The position numbers and the translations under genes are program-made. From the NCBI RefSeq assembly GCF_010731815.2, contig NZ_AP022593.1:4712001-4776000 (forward strand): a stretch of 64,000 bases of DNA, in the 5' to 3' direction. Below the pieces are notes generated by a model. It searched no databases. It worked only from the letters and a program-made list of their open reading frames with translations, and was not told where the DNA came from. This stretch comes from Mycolicibacterium arabiense. Its GTDB lineage: Bacteria; Actinomycetota; Actinomycetes; Mycobacteriales; Mycobacteriaceae. Positions 1 through 7,594 of the stretch are shown in pieces (position 1 is the stretch's first letter; each line of letters opens with the position of its first letter).

Positions 1-144
1 CTCGTACACAAGAGAGGAGGTGGTCCAAGATTTCGAGTGACATATGGACATGTGAGGTGGCTGCCCGCTAGCAGCACCGGGAGTGATCGTCGCTCACGCG
101 CATCGACATGCCTGCGCGCGCTAGCGAATTCCCGGCGGTCACCC
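1..144. other. left-edge region, no confident gene
   Basis: No gene can be assigned with confidence. Frame 1 on the plus strand is open from the edge to a TAG at 163-165, and the minus strand has an ATG at 43-41 that reads MSLEILDHLLSCVR off the edge. Neither has a convincing Shine-Dalgarno or -10 element. A strong hairpin at 145-193 suggests that a plus-strand transcript from the left ends here. Confidence 0.3.
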
Positions 145-193
145 GGCCCCCGAGCCCCTCGGTAGTCCACCGAGGACGTACGGCTCGGGGGCC
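145..193 (+). terminator. two-tier hairpin, probable terminator or leader structure
   Basis: A perfect 12-bp outer stem (GGCCCCCGAGCC at 145-156 with GGCTCGGGGGCC at 182-193) encloses an inner 7-bp stem (157-163 with 169-175). There is no U-tract, which is usual for mycobacterial terminators. It lies 40 bp before the lipase start, so it may end an upstream transcript or structure the lipase leader. Confidence 0.45.
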
Positions 194-233
194 GCTCCAT
201 GTCTGGGGCACCCGCACGGCCTACCGTGGCGGC

Positions 234-1427
234 ATGCGTCGACTGTCGCTCGTGCCCATCGCCATCGTCGTGCTGGCCCTGCTCCCGCCCTCGGCGCCGC
301 TGGCGTTTGCGGCGACCCCCGACTGGTCCGGGCTGGACGCCACCGACTACGCGGGCACGATCGGCGCGCCAGGCACCCTCATCGAATCGGTACCGCTGGA
401 TCCCGCCGTGTCGCTGCCCGGCGCTGGCTCCGCCTACCGAATCCTGTACGCCACGACGAACACTCACCAGCGGCCCGCAGTGAGCACGGCCGCAGTGTTC
501 CTGCCCGCCGGAGCGCCGCCGGAGGGCGGGTGGCCGACCGTGGCCTGGGCGCACGGAACCACCGGCCTCGGCGACGACTGCACGCCCTCGGCGCTACCGC
601 GCAGCGACCGCGACGACGGCTACCTCGACCACTGGCTCGGGGAGGGCTACGCGGTGGTCGCCTCCGACTACACGGGCCTCGGCACTCCGGGTCTGATGAG
701 CTACCTGGACACCGCCACCACGGCGCACGGCATCGTCGACTCCGTCATCGCGTTCCACCAGCTCGCCGACCGCACGGGCGTCGCACTGTCGCCGCGCTGG
801 GCGGTCATCGGCCAGTCCCAGGGCGGTGCGGCCGCCGTCGGCACCGCGCACTACGCAACCGAGTTCAGCGCGGGCAGCGGGCTCGACTACCGCGGTGCCA
901 TCGCCACCGGCACGCCCGCCTTCATCGACGAGATCGTCGGCAAGGCCGGCCCGGACATGGTGCTGCCACCCGAACTCGGCTCGGTCGCCAGCGCGTACTC
1001 GGCCTACATCCTCGCCGCATTCCGGGAGGCGCGACCCGACCTCGACGTCGACGCCGTGCTGTCCGCCGAGGGCAAGGACGCCATCGCGAAGGCCGAGGTG
1101 GCGTGCGCCGCCGAACTCGCGACCGCCCTCACCGACACTCGGCCCAACGAGTTCTTCGTGGCGCCGCTGGCGTCGGTGCCCGGCGCCGGGCCGGCGCTCA
1201 CCGACTACCTCGGGATCCCGACGAGCGGGTACGACCGGCCGGTCTTCCTCGGCGTGGGGCTGCGTGACAGCGACGTGCCCCCGTCGTCCTCACTGCGGCT
1301 CGACGAGGCGATGCGCGCCAACCGCCAACCCGTGGAATTGCACGTCTATCCCGACCAGGACCACAGCGGGACGGTGGTCGCATCGGTGCCCGACTCGACG
1401 CCGTTCCTCCAACGCATCATGTCCTGA
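234..1427 (+). CDS. secreted lipase/esterase (alpha/beta hydrolase, LIP family)
   Basis: An exported alpha/beta hydrolase of 397 residues, probably acting on lipid esters at the cell surface. The N-terminus from the ATG at 234 is a typical Sec signal peptide (MRR followed by a long hydrophobic run ending ...PLAFA), so I prefer it to the in-frame ATG at 108. The nucleophile elbow GQSQGG (GxSxG) lies near residue 202, and a late DQDH supplies a plausible catalytic acid/His. An early WAHGTTG is a plausible oxyanion-hole region. Such proteins are often called secretory lipases or triacylglycerol lipases in mycobacteria. It is convergent with the lipoprotein gene (1 bp between stops), so the two are separate units. 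Substrate is not shown by the sequence. Confidence 0.85.
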   Translation: MRRLSLVPIAIVVLALLPPSAPLAFAATPDWSGLDATDYAGTIGAPGTLIESVPLDPAVSLPGAGSAYRILYATTNTHQRPAVSTAAVFLPAGAPPEGGWPTVAWAHGTTGLGDDCTPSALPRSDRDDGYLDHWLGEGYAVVASDYTGLGTPGLMSYLDTATTAHGIVDSVIAFHQLADRTGVALSPRWAVIGQSQGGAAAVGTAHYATEFSAGSGLDYRGAIATGTPAFIDEIVGKAGPDMVLPPELGSVASAYSAYILAAFREARPDLDVDAVLSAEGKDAIAKAEVACAAELATALTDTRPNEFFVAPLASVPGAGPALTDYLGIPTSGYDRPVFLGVGLRDSDVPPSSSLRLDEAMRANRQPVELHVYPDQDHSGTVVASVPDSTPFLQRIMS

Positions 1428-1428
1428 T

Positions 1429-1698
1429 CTACGACGCGGGGCCGGGCGCCTTGTCCGCGCACGCCTGCTGCGCCTGTGCCCACGTCTGCGGATCGACGCC
1501 GGGTGGCGCTGCGGGACCCGCCGGGGGAGTGTCGACGCCGTGCTCGGCAAGGCATTCGGCATAGGCGCCGTGACCGGACGAGGCCGGGGCGCTCGACGGC
1601 GCAGGGGCCGACGGTTCCGCCGGCTGGTCCGTGGAGCCGCACGCAGCCAGCAGGCCGACGACGACCAGCGCCGCACCCACCCGGGCCGGACCGGTCAA
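1429..1698 (-). CDS. small lipoprotein, hypothetical
   Basis: An 89-residue exported lipoprotein. A hydrophobic N-terminus leads to a lipobox LLAACGS, so the mature protein would start at Cys20 and be anchored to the outer face of the plasma membrane. A Pro/Ala/Ser-rich linker follows, then a short region with two further cysteines ([10 protein letters not shown] and QACADK) that could form a disulfide. Its start overlaps the nitrobindin stop by 4 bp, so it is translationally coupled and is the last gene of the sulfur/redox block. I do not recognise a function. Confidence 0.75.
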   Translation of the reverse strand: MTGPARVGAALVVVGLLAACGSTDQPAEPSAPAPSSAPASSGHGAYAECLAEHGVDTPPAGPAAPPGVDPQTWAQAQQACADKAPGPAS

Positions 1699-2375
1699 CC
1701 GACGAACCGCGTCAGACGTGCCGAGAGGTGCGGAACGAGGCCGCCGTCGGCGTCGACGCGCTCCTCGACGTAGGCGAGGTCGCCGCCGTCGACGATGCCG
1801 TAGAGCCGCTTGGCGCCACCCACCAGCACGCCGGACTTGCTGCGCGCCAGCGCATCGGTCACCAGCTCCCAGGACGCCTGGTTCAGTGGGGTGCCGTAGA
1901 AGAGTTCGACGAAGCCGGTGGAGTGTGCGAGCAGCAGTTCGATCGCAGTGGTCTCCGACGGGTCGGCCGGGTCGTTGACGAAGCGCCAGTAGCCCGTCTC
2001 GCGCAGCCCGGGTACCGCGGCGTCGTCACCCTCGGCGTCATCGGCGTCGGACAGCCGCCACGACCGCGCTTCCCAAATCAGGTAGTCGCCGCCGTCGTGG
2101 GACACCACGATCTGCTGGCCGAAGCGGTAGTCGCCGTCGGCGTCACGCCCTTCGCCGGTGCCACGCCACACGCCCACCAGCGGCAGCAGGGCGAGCAGGG
2201 CGTCGTTCAGCGACACGCCCTCTCGCAAGTTCGCGGTATCGGCGGGCACGGGCAGGTCGTCGAAACCCGGCACGTTGCGCAGCGCCGTCTCCCTGGCACG
2301 CTCCGCGGCCGCGGCAACGGCGCGATCGGCGGACCCGTGCGTCACCGCGCCCGGCGTCGTGTCGTCGGAAGTCAC
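1695..2375 (-). CDS. nitrobindin-like heme protein (FABP-like, Rv0813c family)
   Basis: A 226-residue beta-barrel protein of the THAP4/nitrobindin (formerly UPF0678 fatty-acid-binding-like) family, the same length as M. tuberculosis Rv0813c. Family hallmarks are the GVWRGTGEG signature at about residues 67-75 and a His at about 216 in the C-terminal strand (LVPHLSARL), the position of the heme-ligating His in characterised nitrobindins. Those proteins bind ferric heme and isomerise peroxynitrite to nitrate; that role here is inferred. The start is GTG, overlapping the stop of an upstream 32-residue ORF as GTGA. A GAGGGG just before the GTG could be its ribosome site. Confidence 0.85.
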   Translation of the reverse strand: MTSDDTTPGAVTHGSADRAVAAAAERARETALRNVPGFDDLPVPADTANLREGVSLNDALLALLPLVGVWRGTGEGRDADGDYRFGQQIVVSHDGGDYLIWEARSWRLSDADDAEGDDAAVPGLRETGYWRFVNDPADPSETTAIELLLAHSTGFVELFYGTPLNQASWELVTDALARSKSGVLVGGAKRLYGIVDGGDLAYVEERVDADGGLVPHLSARLTRFVG

Positions 2376-2470
2376 CCCTCGTCAGTGATCAGGCGGTAGA
2401 GAGCGTAGACCGCGAACCACGCGATGACCACGCTGACCACGACGAGAAGGATCTCGAAGAACAGAATCAC
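2372..2470 (-). CDS. 32-residue single-span membrane peptide
   Basis: A very short ORF beginning GTG at 2470. It encodes one hydrophobic segment ([20 protein letters not shown]) followed by a short charged tail (YRLITDEG). Its TGA overlaps the GTG of the nitrobindin gene in a GTGA junction, a strong sign that it is translated and coupled. It lies 76 bp after sseC2. The function is unknown; a membrane tether or small partner for the nitrobindin is speculation from position only. Confidence 0.6.
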   Translation of the reverse strand: MILFFEILLVVVSVVIAWFAVYALYRLITDEG

Positions 2471-2546
2471 GGATTCAGTCTAGTTCCCGCGGCGGTGCCC
2501 CGGCGCGCCGGGACACCGCCATCGTCGTGCCTCGCCGGTTTCGTCG

Positions 2547-2849
2547 TCAGGCGACCTTGACGTCGACTTCGTGGATGCCCGCGCCGGACGGGGCGACGGT
2601 CGCATCGCCGTTGCCGACCTTCGACAGCGCGCGCAGCGTCCACGTGCCGGGCGCGGCGAAGAACCGGAAGTCACCCGTCGCCGACGCCACGACCTCGGCG
2701 GTGAACTCGTCACTGCTGTCGAGCAGGCGCACGAACGCACCGCCGACGGTCTGTCCCGAGCCGTCGACGACGCGACCGGTGATCACCGTCTCCTTCTCGA
2801 GGTCGACGCCTGCGGGCAACGTCAGTCCTTGTTTCGGTGCAGAGCACAT
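2547..2849 (-). CDS. sseC2: DUF1416 protein SseC
   Basis: A 100-residue DUF1416 protein, orthologous by context to Rv0814c (sseC2), always found next to the cysA-type sulfurtransferase in mycobacteria. The start MCSAPKQG lies one base after the cysA2 stop, so the pair is co-translated. The sequence forms a small beta-rich domain (VVDGSGQTVGGAFVRL, GDFRFFAAPGTW) resembling carboxypeptidase-regulatory-like folds. The single conserved Cys2 could be functional. Its role in sulfur metabolism is inferred from the fixed gene pairing; the biochemistry is unknown. Confidence 0.9.
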   Translation of the reverse strand: MCSAPKQGLTLPAGVDLEKETVITGRVVDGSGQTVGGAFVRLLDSSDEFTAEVVASATGDFRFFAAPGTWTLRALSKVGNGDATVAPSGAGIHEVDVKVA

Positions 2850-2850
2850 A

Positions 2851-3684
2851 TCAGCTTCCCAACTCGATCGGGGCTCCCACGAGGGAGCCATATTCCGTCC
2901 AACTGCCGTCGTAGTTCTTGACGTTCTTGTGACCCAACAGCTCCTGCAGCACGAACCAGGTGTGCGACGAGCGCTCACCGATGCGGCAGTAGGCGATGGT
3001 CAGCTTGTCGCCGTCGAGGCCGGCGTCGGCGTAGAGCTTCGCCAGGTCCTCGTCGGACTTGAAGGTGCCGTCCTCGTTCGCGGCCTTGCTCCACGGCACG
3101 CTGATGGCGGTGGGGATGTGGCCGGCGCGCTGGCTCTGCTCCTGCGGGAGGTGGGCCGGGGCGAGGATCTTGCCGGAGAACTCGTCGGGGGAGCGCACGT
3201 CGACGAGGTTCTTCTCACCGATCGCGGCGATCACCTCGTCGCGGAACGCGCGGATGTCGTTGTTGGGGGCCTTGGCCGAGTACGACGTGGCGGTGCGGTT
3301 GGGGACGTCGGTGACCAGCGGGCGACCGTCGAGTTCCCACTTCTTGCGGCCGCCGTCGAGCAGCTTGACGTTCTCGTGGCCGTACAGCTTGAAGTACCAG
3401 TAGGCATACGCCGCGAACCAGTTGTTGTTGCCGCCGTACAGGATCACGGTGTCGTCGTTGGCGATTCCCTTGTCCGACAGCAACTTCGAGAACTGCTGCT
3501 GGTCGACGAAGTCACGCTTCACCGGATCCTGCAGTTCGGTCTTCCAGTCGATCCGGACGGCGCCTGCGATGTGGCCGCCCTCGTAGGCGGTGGTGTCCTC
3601 GTCGACCTCGACGAAGACGGTGTTGGGGGCGTCGAGGTTGTTCTCGGCCCACTCGGTGGTGACCAGGACGTCGGAACGTGCCAT
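2851..3684 (-). CDS. cysA2: thiosulfate sulfurtransferase (rhodanese) CysA
   Basis: A 277-residue two-domain rhodanese that moves sulfane sulfur from thiosulfate to an acceptor thiol or cyanide. The N-terminal rhodanese domain (about 10-130) is catalytically silent. The C-terminal domain (about 145-270) carries the active-site loop CRIGERS with the persulfide-forming Cys233. The start ATG at 3684 follows a GAAAGGACCC ribosome site; the longer frame upstream runs into the DUF4395 gene and lacks family similarity. It forms one transcription block with DUF4395 (26 bp gap) and sseC2 (1 bp gap), downstream of the poly-Cys leader that probably controls it by cysteine supply. Confidence 0.95.
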   Translation of the reverse strand: MARSDVLVTTEWAENNLDAPNTVFVEVDEDTTAYEGGHIAGAVRIDWKTELQDPVKRDFVDQQQFSKLLSDKGIANDDTVILYGGNNNWFAAYAYWYFKLYGHENVKLLDGGRKKWELDGRPLVTDVPNRTATSYSAKAPNNDIRAFRDEVIAAIGEKNLVDVRSPDEFSGKILAPAHLPQEQSQRAGHIPTAISVPWSKAANEDGTFKSDEDLAKLYADAGLDGDKLTIAYCRIGERSSHTWFVLQELLGHKNVKNYDGSWTEYGSLVGAPIELGS

Positions 3685-3710
3685 GAAGAAGGGTCCTTTC
3701 GGATGTGCGG

Positions 3711-4172
3711 TTATGACGACGGTGCGGGTGCCCGGCGCAGGCGTGCGACGAGCGGGTACAGCTGGCAGCCGAGGCAGATGCCGAAGGCGGCGTTGAGGAA
3801 CGCGGCGACGAGTGCGAACGCCGTCGCGGCGAGGCCCACCGGACCCCACCCGACGCCGAAGGCGACGGCGCCGACCACGGCGAAGAACAAACCCACCGAC
3901 TGGGCGAACTTGAGCGGGGGCACCGGCTCGGTCTCGGTGACGGGCCGCAGGCGGGGTGCGATGACGCTGGCGAACACCCGACCGTAGGGATTGCGGCGAG
4001 GGCCGCCGACCGCCCCGATGGCGAACACGACTGCCTGTGCGGCGAGAACGACCGCCGCCGCGGCGTAGCTCGCCACGGAGGCGAACAGTGCCGCGACGAG
4101 CACGGCCGTCGTCACCCAGGCGGTGAAGCGGGGACCACGAACGTCGACCTGACCTATGTTCTGGTTCGGCAC
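3711..4172 (-). CDS. DUF4395 membrane protein
   Basis: A DUF4395 integral membrane protein of 153 residues with about four hydrophobic spans and a C-terminal CLGC (CxxC) motif in GICLGCQLYPL, suggesting a membrane thiol/disulfide or sulfur-handling role. I set the start at the GTG at 4172 because a perfect AAGGAG lies 7 nt before it; the in-frame ATG at 4220 lacks one. It is the first full-length gene after the cysteine-rich leader, so its ribosome site is the likely output point of the attenuator. Members of this family commonly neighbour thioredoxin and rhodanese genes; the exact substrate is unknown. Confidence 0.85.
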   Translation of the reverse strand: MPNQNIGQVDVRGPRFTAWVTTAVLVAALFASVASYAAAAVVLAAQAVVFAIGAVGGPRRNPYGRVFASVIAPRLRPVTETEPVPPLKFAQSVGLFFAVVGAVAFGVGWGPVGLAATAFALVAAFLNAAFGICLGCQLYPLVARLRRAPAPSS

Positions 4173-4192
4173 GTTGATGCTCCTTGGAATGC

Positions 4193-4221
4193 TGTGGTCA
4201 CAGGGCTGGGGGCACACCACA
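4193..4221 (-). promoter_or_regulatory. possible attenuator stem before DUF4395
   Basis: On the minus strand TGTGGT (4221-4216) can pair with ACCACA (4198-4193) across a 17-nt loop, ending 8 nt before the AAGGAG of DUF4395. This could be part of the structure switched by translation of the leader peptide. The stem is short, so support is weak. Confidence 0.35.
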
Positions 4222-4260
4222 TGGGTCTGCTCCGAGTGCGGCTCTAAACGGCGCGGCTAC

Positions 4261-4353
4261 TCAGCAGCTACGACAACAACAGCAACAACCCGCAACGCGG
4301 CACAGGTCCACTGCGCGGCGCTTGGTGAGCAACTGCTCGAGGCGGGCTGACAC
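4261..4353 (-). CDS. leaderless poly-cysteine leader peptide (cysteine attenuator)
   Basis: A 30-codon sORF from GTG 4353 ending in GCCCCCRSC, with seven Cys codons in its last thirteen; an in-frame ATG at 4362 would add three residues. The -10 box TAGTAT lies exactly 7 nt before the GTG, so the mRNA should begin at the start codon (leaderless). Poly-cysteine leaderless sORFs that act as cysteine-responsive attenuators of downstream sulfur operons are known in mycobacteria (work on M. smegmatis by Canestrari and colleagues, recalled). Here it precedes DUF4395-cysA2-sseC2 by 88 nt. Inference: ribosome stalling at Cys codons when cysteine is short changes RNA folding and exposes the downstream AAGGAG. 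Confidence 0.88.
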   Translation of the reverse strand: MSARLEQLLTKRRAVDLCRVAGCCCCCRSC

Positions 4354-4360
4354 GTCCGAC

Positions 4361-4366
4361 ATACTA
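4361..4366 (-). promoter_or_regulatory. promoter -10 of the poly-Cys leader
   Basis: The hexamer TAGTAT (minus strand) fits TANNNT and is followed by 7 nt and then the GTG of the leader peptide. A weak -35 candidate TTCGTC lies 17 nt upstream at 4389-4384, just inside the end of thiX. This gives cysA2-sseC2 an internal promoter independent of lmeA-thiX. Confidence 0.7.
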
Positions 4367-4393
4367 CCCAATCGCCTACCGATGACGAAGTCG

Positions 4394-4816
4394 TCAGGCC
4401 AACAGTGGTTCGAGCGCAGACCGCAGGTCAGCGGCCTTGGGCACGCCGGTCATGCGGAAACGCGGGCGACCGTCGGCGCCGAACACGATCGTCGTCGGCA
4501 GCGACATCACCGAAAGGCGCCGCGCCGCCTCCGGATTGGCATCCATGTCGATCTCGACGTGCGCGACGGCAGGCAGCTCGGCGCAGACCTGCTCCACCAC
4601 CCGACGCACGGCCACGCAGGGTCCGCACCAGGTGGCCGTGAAGTGCAGCACCGTCGGTCCGGTGGTCGACAGGCCCAGACCCGAGGTGTCGACGTCGGCG
4701 GCCTTCTCGGCGTCGCGCAACATGCCCGCGCGCAGCGTCACCAGCCTCCCGACGACCAGTGCGACGCCAACCGCGGCGATCAGCACCGCGATCACGACGA
4801 TCATCGAAGAACTCAT
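4394..4816 (-). CDS. thiX: membrane-anchored thioredoxin-like protein ThiX
   Basis: A 140-residue thioredoxin-fold protein. Residues 3-27 form one transmembrane segment; the thioredoxin domain follows with the classical active site WCGPC (about 63-67) and a cis-Pro loop SLPTT (about 104-108). The domain probably faces the outside, where it could reduce or exchange disulfides. It corresponds by position to Rv0816c. Its start overlaps the lmeA stop by 4 bp (ATGA), so the two are coupled. A separate promoter for the cysteine leader begins just after it, so its link to cysA2 expression may be only partial. Confidence 0.88.
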   Translation of the reverse strand: MSSSMIVVIAVLIAAVGVALVVGRLVTLRAGMLRDAEKAADVDTSGLGLSTTGPTVLHFTATWCGPCVAVRRVVEQVCAELPAVAHVEIDMDANPEAARRLSVMSLPTTIVFGADGRPRFRMTGVPKAADLRSALEPLLA

Positions 4817-5628
4817 GTCTGATCGAACCCGTCCAGCGTCACTGTTACTCCCTCGGCGATGCCCTCCACGATGATGTCCGAACCCCTGGCCCCGCCGCTG
4901 GTCGGTGCGATGCCGAAGGGCAGCTTCAACCCGGGTATCGACGCACTGAACGCGGCAAGCACGGCCGCCAGCTCGTCGTCGGGTACCTCTTCATCGGCGG
5001 TGCCCGGTCCGGTCAGCACTCCGGTCGGGGTCAGCAGCACCGTGGTCTGATCCTCGCCGACCATCGTGAGGTCGACCGAGATGCTCACCTTCTCCTCGAA
5101 GCCACTGGCCGTCGGCGTACCGGTGAACACCAGCCCGCGGCTGTCGGAGATCCCCGACTCCGTCGTCCCGCCGGTGGAGTCGTTGGTCTCGCGCGTCGGC
5201 GCCTCGACGAGCAGGTCCTTGATGCCCATGTATCGGCCGAGGTGGGTCGAGTCGACGATGATCCGGCTCTCGATCTTGCCGATCGGCAGCGTCGCCTCCG
5301 GTCCGATCAGCCAGGAGGACTTGGCGAGGTCCACGTCGTGCAGCGTCGTCTCGAGCGACGCCTTGCCCACGACCGGATGATCCACGCCGCCCGCGCGGAC
5401 CTCGACCTCCCCGTACTCGTGGTCGAGAGCCTGGGTGACGAAGGGAAAGCCCAGGACACCGACCCAGGGGTCGAAGCCGAGGTCGTTGGCCGTGCGGAGG
5501 CTGCGGGCCCACCGGTACTCGGCGTAGATGGCGGTGCCGAAGTCCACGCCCACGGCCGCCACCACGAGTGACGTCAGAGCCGCCACGAGTCCGATCAGCA
5601 GCCTGCGCACTCCGACATTCTGGCCCAT
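4813..5628 (-). CDS. lmeA: phospholipid-binding periplasmic protein LmeA (DUF2993)
   Basis: A 271-residue DUF2993 protein corresponding to Rv0817c/MSMEG_5785, known as LmeA, a cell-envelope phospholipid-binding protein needed for mannan elongation of lipomannan. Residues about 6-30 form an uncleaved signal/anchor ([21 protein letters not shown]), with the rest outside the membrane. The start ATG at 5628 is chosen because the ORF extension upstream overlaps the divergent glnR promoter region and looks non-coding. It is divergent from the glnR-like gene and coupled by ATGA to thiX. Confidence 0.88.
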   Translation of the reverse strand: MGQNVGVRRLLIGLVAALTSLVVAAVGVDFGTAIYAEYRWARSLRTANDLGFDPWVGVLGFPFVTQALDHEYGEVEVRAGGVDHPVVGKASLETTLHDVDLAKSSWLIGPEATLPIGKIESRIIVDSTHLGRYMGIKDLLVEAPTRETNDSTGGTTESGISDSRGLVFTGTPTASGFEEKVSISVDLTMVGEDQTTVLLTPTGVLTGPGTADEEVPDDELAAVLAAFSASIPGLKLPFGIAPTSGGARGSDIIVEGIAEGVTVTLDGFDQT

Positions 5629-5795
5629 CGGGTACAGCTCACATCTCTCAGCGCGGCTAATTCGCAGGTGGCACGCTATCGTTGGACGATCGCTGGCCGG
5701 TAACGGCCACGTGTCAGCCATGAATCTGGGCTGTGACCGGGCTTCGTCGGTGTCGTTGGCGCCGTCGACGGGCTCGCGACGGTGCCGGAGGCATG

Positions 5796-6584
5796 ATGGA
5801 GGACCCGTTGGACTTATTACTACTGACCGTCGACCCGCAACCCGAGTCGGTCCTGCCGTCACTGGCGTTGTTGGCGCACACCGTGCGTTCGGCGCCCACC
5901 GAGGTCTCCTCGCTGCTGGAGGCCGGAAACGCCGACGTGGCGATCGTCGACGCGCGCACCGACCTGGCCGCTGCCCGCGGGTTGTGCAGACTGCTGGGCT
6001 CCACGGGTACCTCGGTGCCCGTCGTCGCCGTGGTCAACGAAGGTGGACTGGTCGCCGTCAACACCGAATGGGGCCTCGACGAGATCCTGCTGCCCAGCAC
6101 CGGCCCCGCGGAGATCGACGCCCGGCTGCGCCTGCTCGTCGGCAGGCGGGGCGGCGGAGCCGACCAGGAGAGCGTCGGCAAGGTCAGCCTCGGGGAACTC
6201 ATCATCGACGAGGGCACCTACACGGCCCGGCTGCGTGGCCGTCCGCTCGACCTGACCTACAAGGAATTCGAGCTGCTCAAGTATCTCGCGCAGCATGCCG
6301 GCCGGGTCTTCACCCGCGCGCAGCTGCTGCAGGAGGTGTGGGGTTACGACTTCTTCGGCGGCACCCGCACGGTCGACGTCCACGTGCGACGGCTGCGTGC
6401 CAAGCTCGGCCCCGAATACGAGGCGCTGATCGGCACGGTGCGCAACGTCGGATACAAGGCCGTGCGACCGGCGCGCGGCCGATCGCCCGCCGCAGGCACC
6501 GACGTCACCGACGACCTCGACGACGACTACGACACCCCCGACGCCGTCCCCGACGCGTTCGGCGACCCGCTGCGCGCGCAGTGA
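5796..6584 (+). CDS. glnR: GlnR-like OmpR-family response regulator (Rv0818 type)
   Basis: A winged-helix response regulator of about 260 residues. The N-terminal receiver-like domain (about 5-115) lacks the usual acidic pocket, as in orphan actinobacterial GlnR proteins. The C-terminal OmpR/PhoB DNA-binding domain (about 125-225) is well conserved ([34 protein letters not shown]). A low-complexity Asp-rich tail follows. GlnR controls nitrogen-assimilation genes in actinobacteria. Three starts are possible: ATG 5793, ATG 5796 (GGAGG 4 nt upstream) and TTG 5808 (GGAGGA 4 nt upstream, closest to the Rv0818 N-terminus as I recall it). Its stop overlaps the mshD start (GTGA). Confidence 0.88.
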   Translation: MEDPLDLLLLTVDPQPESVLPSLALLAHTVRSAPTEVSSLLEAGNADVAIVDARTDLAAARGLCRLLGSTGTSVPVVAVVNEGGLVAVNTEWGLDEILLPSTGPAEIDARLRLLVGRRGGGADQESVGKVSLGELIIDEGTYTARLRGRPLDLTYKEFELLKYLAQHAGRVFTRAQLLQEVWGYDFFGGTRTVDVHVRRLRAKLGPEYEALIGTVRNVGYKAVRPARGRSPAAGTDVTDDLDDDYDTPDAVPDAFGDPLRAQ

Positions 6585-7474
6585 TCGCCTGGCGCCAAGA
6601 GCTGTCGGACGCCGAACAGCGCACCATCCGCACCATGATCGACGCCGCGACGGCGGCCGACGGCGTCGCGCCGGTCGGTGACGGCGTACTGCGCGAACTC
6701 CCGCACGCCCGCACCCGGCACCTGCTGGCGCTCGACGACTCCGACCTGGCTTCGGACGACGTCGTCGGCTACCTGAACCTCACTCCAGGCTCCGCGGACA
6801 CACCCGCGATGGCCGAAGCGGTCGTGCACCCGGGTGCCCGGCGACGCGGCTTCGGCTCGGAACTGATTCGCGCCGGGCTCGCCGAAGGCGGCGACGGCGC
6901 ACGCATCTGGGCGCACGGGAACCTCGAACCCGCCAGGGCAGTGGCGTCGGCGTTGGGACTGACCAACGTCCGCGAACTCTGGCAGATGCGCCGCCCGCTC
7001 GCCGACCTCCCCGAGGTGACGGTGGCCCCCGGAATCCAGCTGCGCACCTACGCCGGGCCCAGCGACGACGCCGAACTGCTCCGGGTCAACAACGCCGCGT
7101 TCTCGTGGCACCCCGAGCAGGGCGGCTGGACCGAGGCCGACATCGAGGAGCGCCGCAGCGAGAAGTGGTTCGACGCAGCGGGTCTGTTCCTCGCGTATGA
7201 CACTTCCGGCGGGCAGTTGCTCGGGTTCCACTGGACGAAGGTCCATGGACCCGATCTCGGCGAGGTGTACGTCGTCGGGGTCGATCCGGCCGCGCAGGGG
7301 CGTGGTCTCGGAGCGACGTTGACGCTCGTCGGCCTACACCATCTGCGTGACCGACTGGGGCCCTCGGCGACCGTCATGCTCTACGTCGAGGCAAATAACT
7401 CGCAGGCCGTGAAGACGTATGAACGGCTCGCTTTCTCGGTGTCGAGCGCGGACGTGGCGTACACCACCAGTTAG
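6581..7474 (+). CDS. mshD: mycothiol synthase
   Basis: MshD acetylates the cysteine amine of Cys-GlcN-Ins using acetyl-CoA, the last step in making mycothiol, the main actinobacterial thiol. The protein has 297 residues and two tandem GNAT domains: an N-terminal one (about 1-140, with [16 protein letters not shown]) and an active C-terminal one (about 150-297, with the acetyl-CoA loop [14 protein letters not shown]). The GTG start at 6581 overlaps the regulator stop by 4 bp, so they are coupled. Its place next to glnR and a sulfur operon is the same as in M. tuberculosis. Confidence 0.95.
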   Translation: MIAWRQELSDAEQRTIRTMIDAATAADGVAPVGDGVLRELPHARTRHLLALDDSDLASDDVVGYLNLTPGSADTPAMAEAVVHPGARRRGFGSELIRAGLAEGGDGARIWAHGNLEPARAVASALGLTNVRELWQMRRPLADLPEVTVAPGIQLRTYAGPSDDAELLRVNNAAFSWHPEQGGWTEADIEERRSEKWFDAAGLFLAYDTSGGQLLGFHWTKVHGPDLGEVYVVGVDPAAQGRGLGATLTLVGLHHLRDRLGPSATVMLYVEANNSQAVKTYERLAFSVSSADVAYTTS

Positions 7475-7501
7475 CCGCCTAGCTGTGAAATCGCTGAGGC
7501 T

Positions 7502-7519
7502 GTTCACCGCTCGTTCACC
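7502..7519 (+). promoter_or_regulatory. Pho-box-like direct repeat (probable RegX3 site) of pstS
   Basis: Two perfect GTTCACC units at 7502-7508 and 7513-7519 are spaced 11 nt apart (one helical turn), the arrangement bound by PhoB-type regulators and by SenX3-RegX3 in mycobacteria. It lies just before the -35 region of pstS; a -10 candidate TACGTT is at 7551-7556. A similar repeat lies before phoU. Confidence 0.78.
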
Positions 7520-7594
7520 TGCCATCCCCAAACCGTCCATGACGGACGCATACGTTGCCGGAGAGTCTGAAGCCGTCAATCGAAAGTGGGATCA

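Noticed and set aside
4184..4822. 212-codon plus-strand frame over the Cys leader and thiX
   Set aside because: It is antisense to thiX and its Gln-rich part is the reverse of the Cys codons; not a protein gene.
5528..6580. N-terminal extension fused to mshD
   Set aside because: The frame upstream of GTG 6581 is a shadow of the glnR-like gene; mshD starts at the GTGA overlap.
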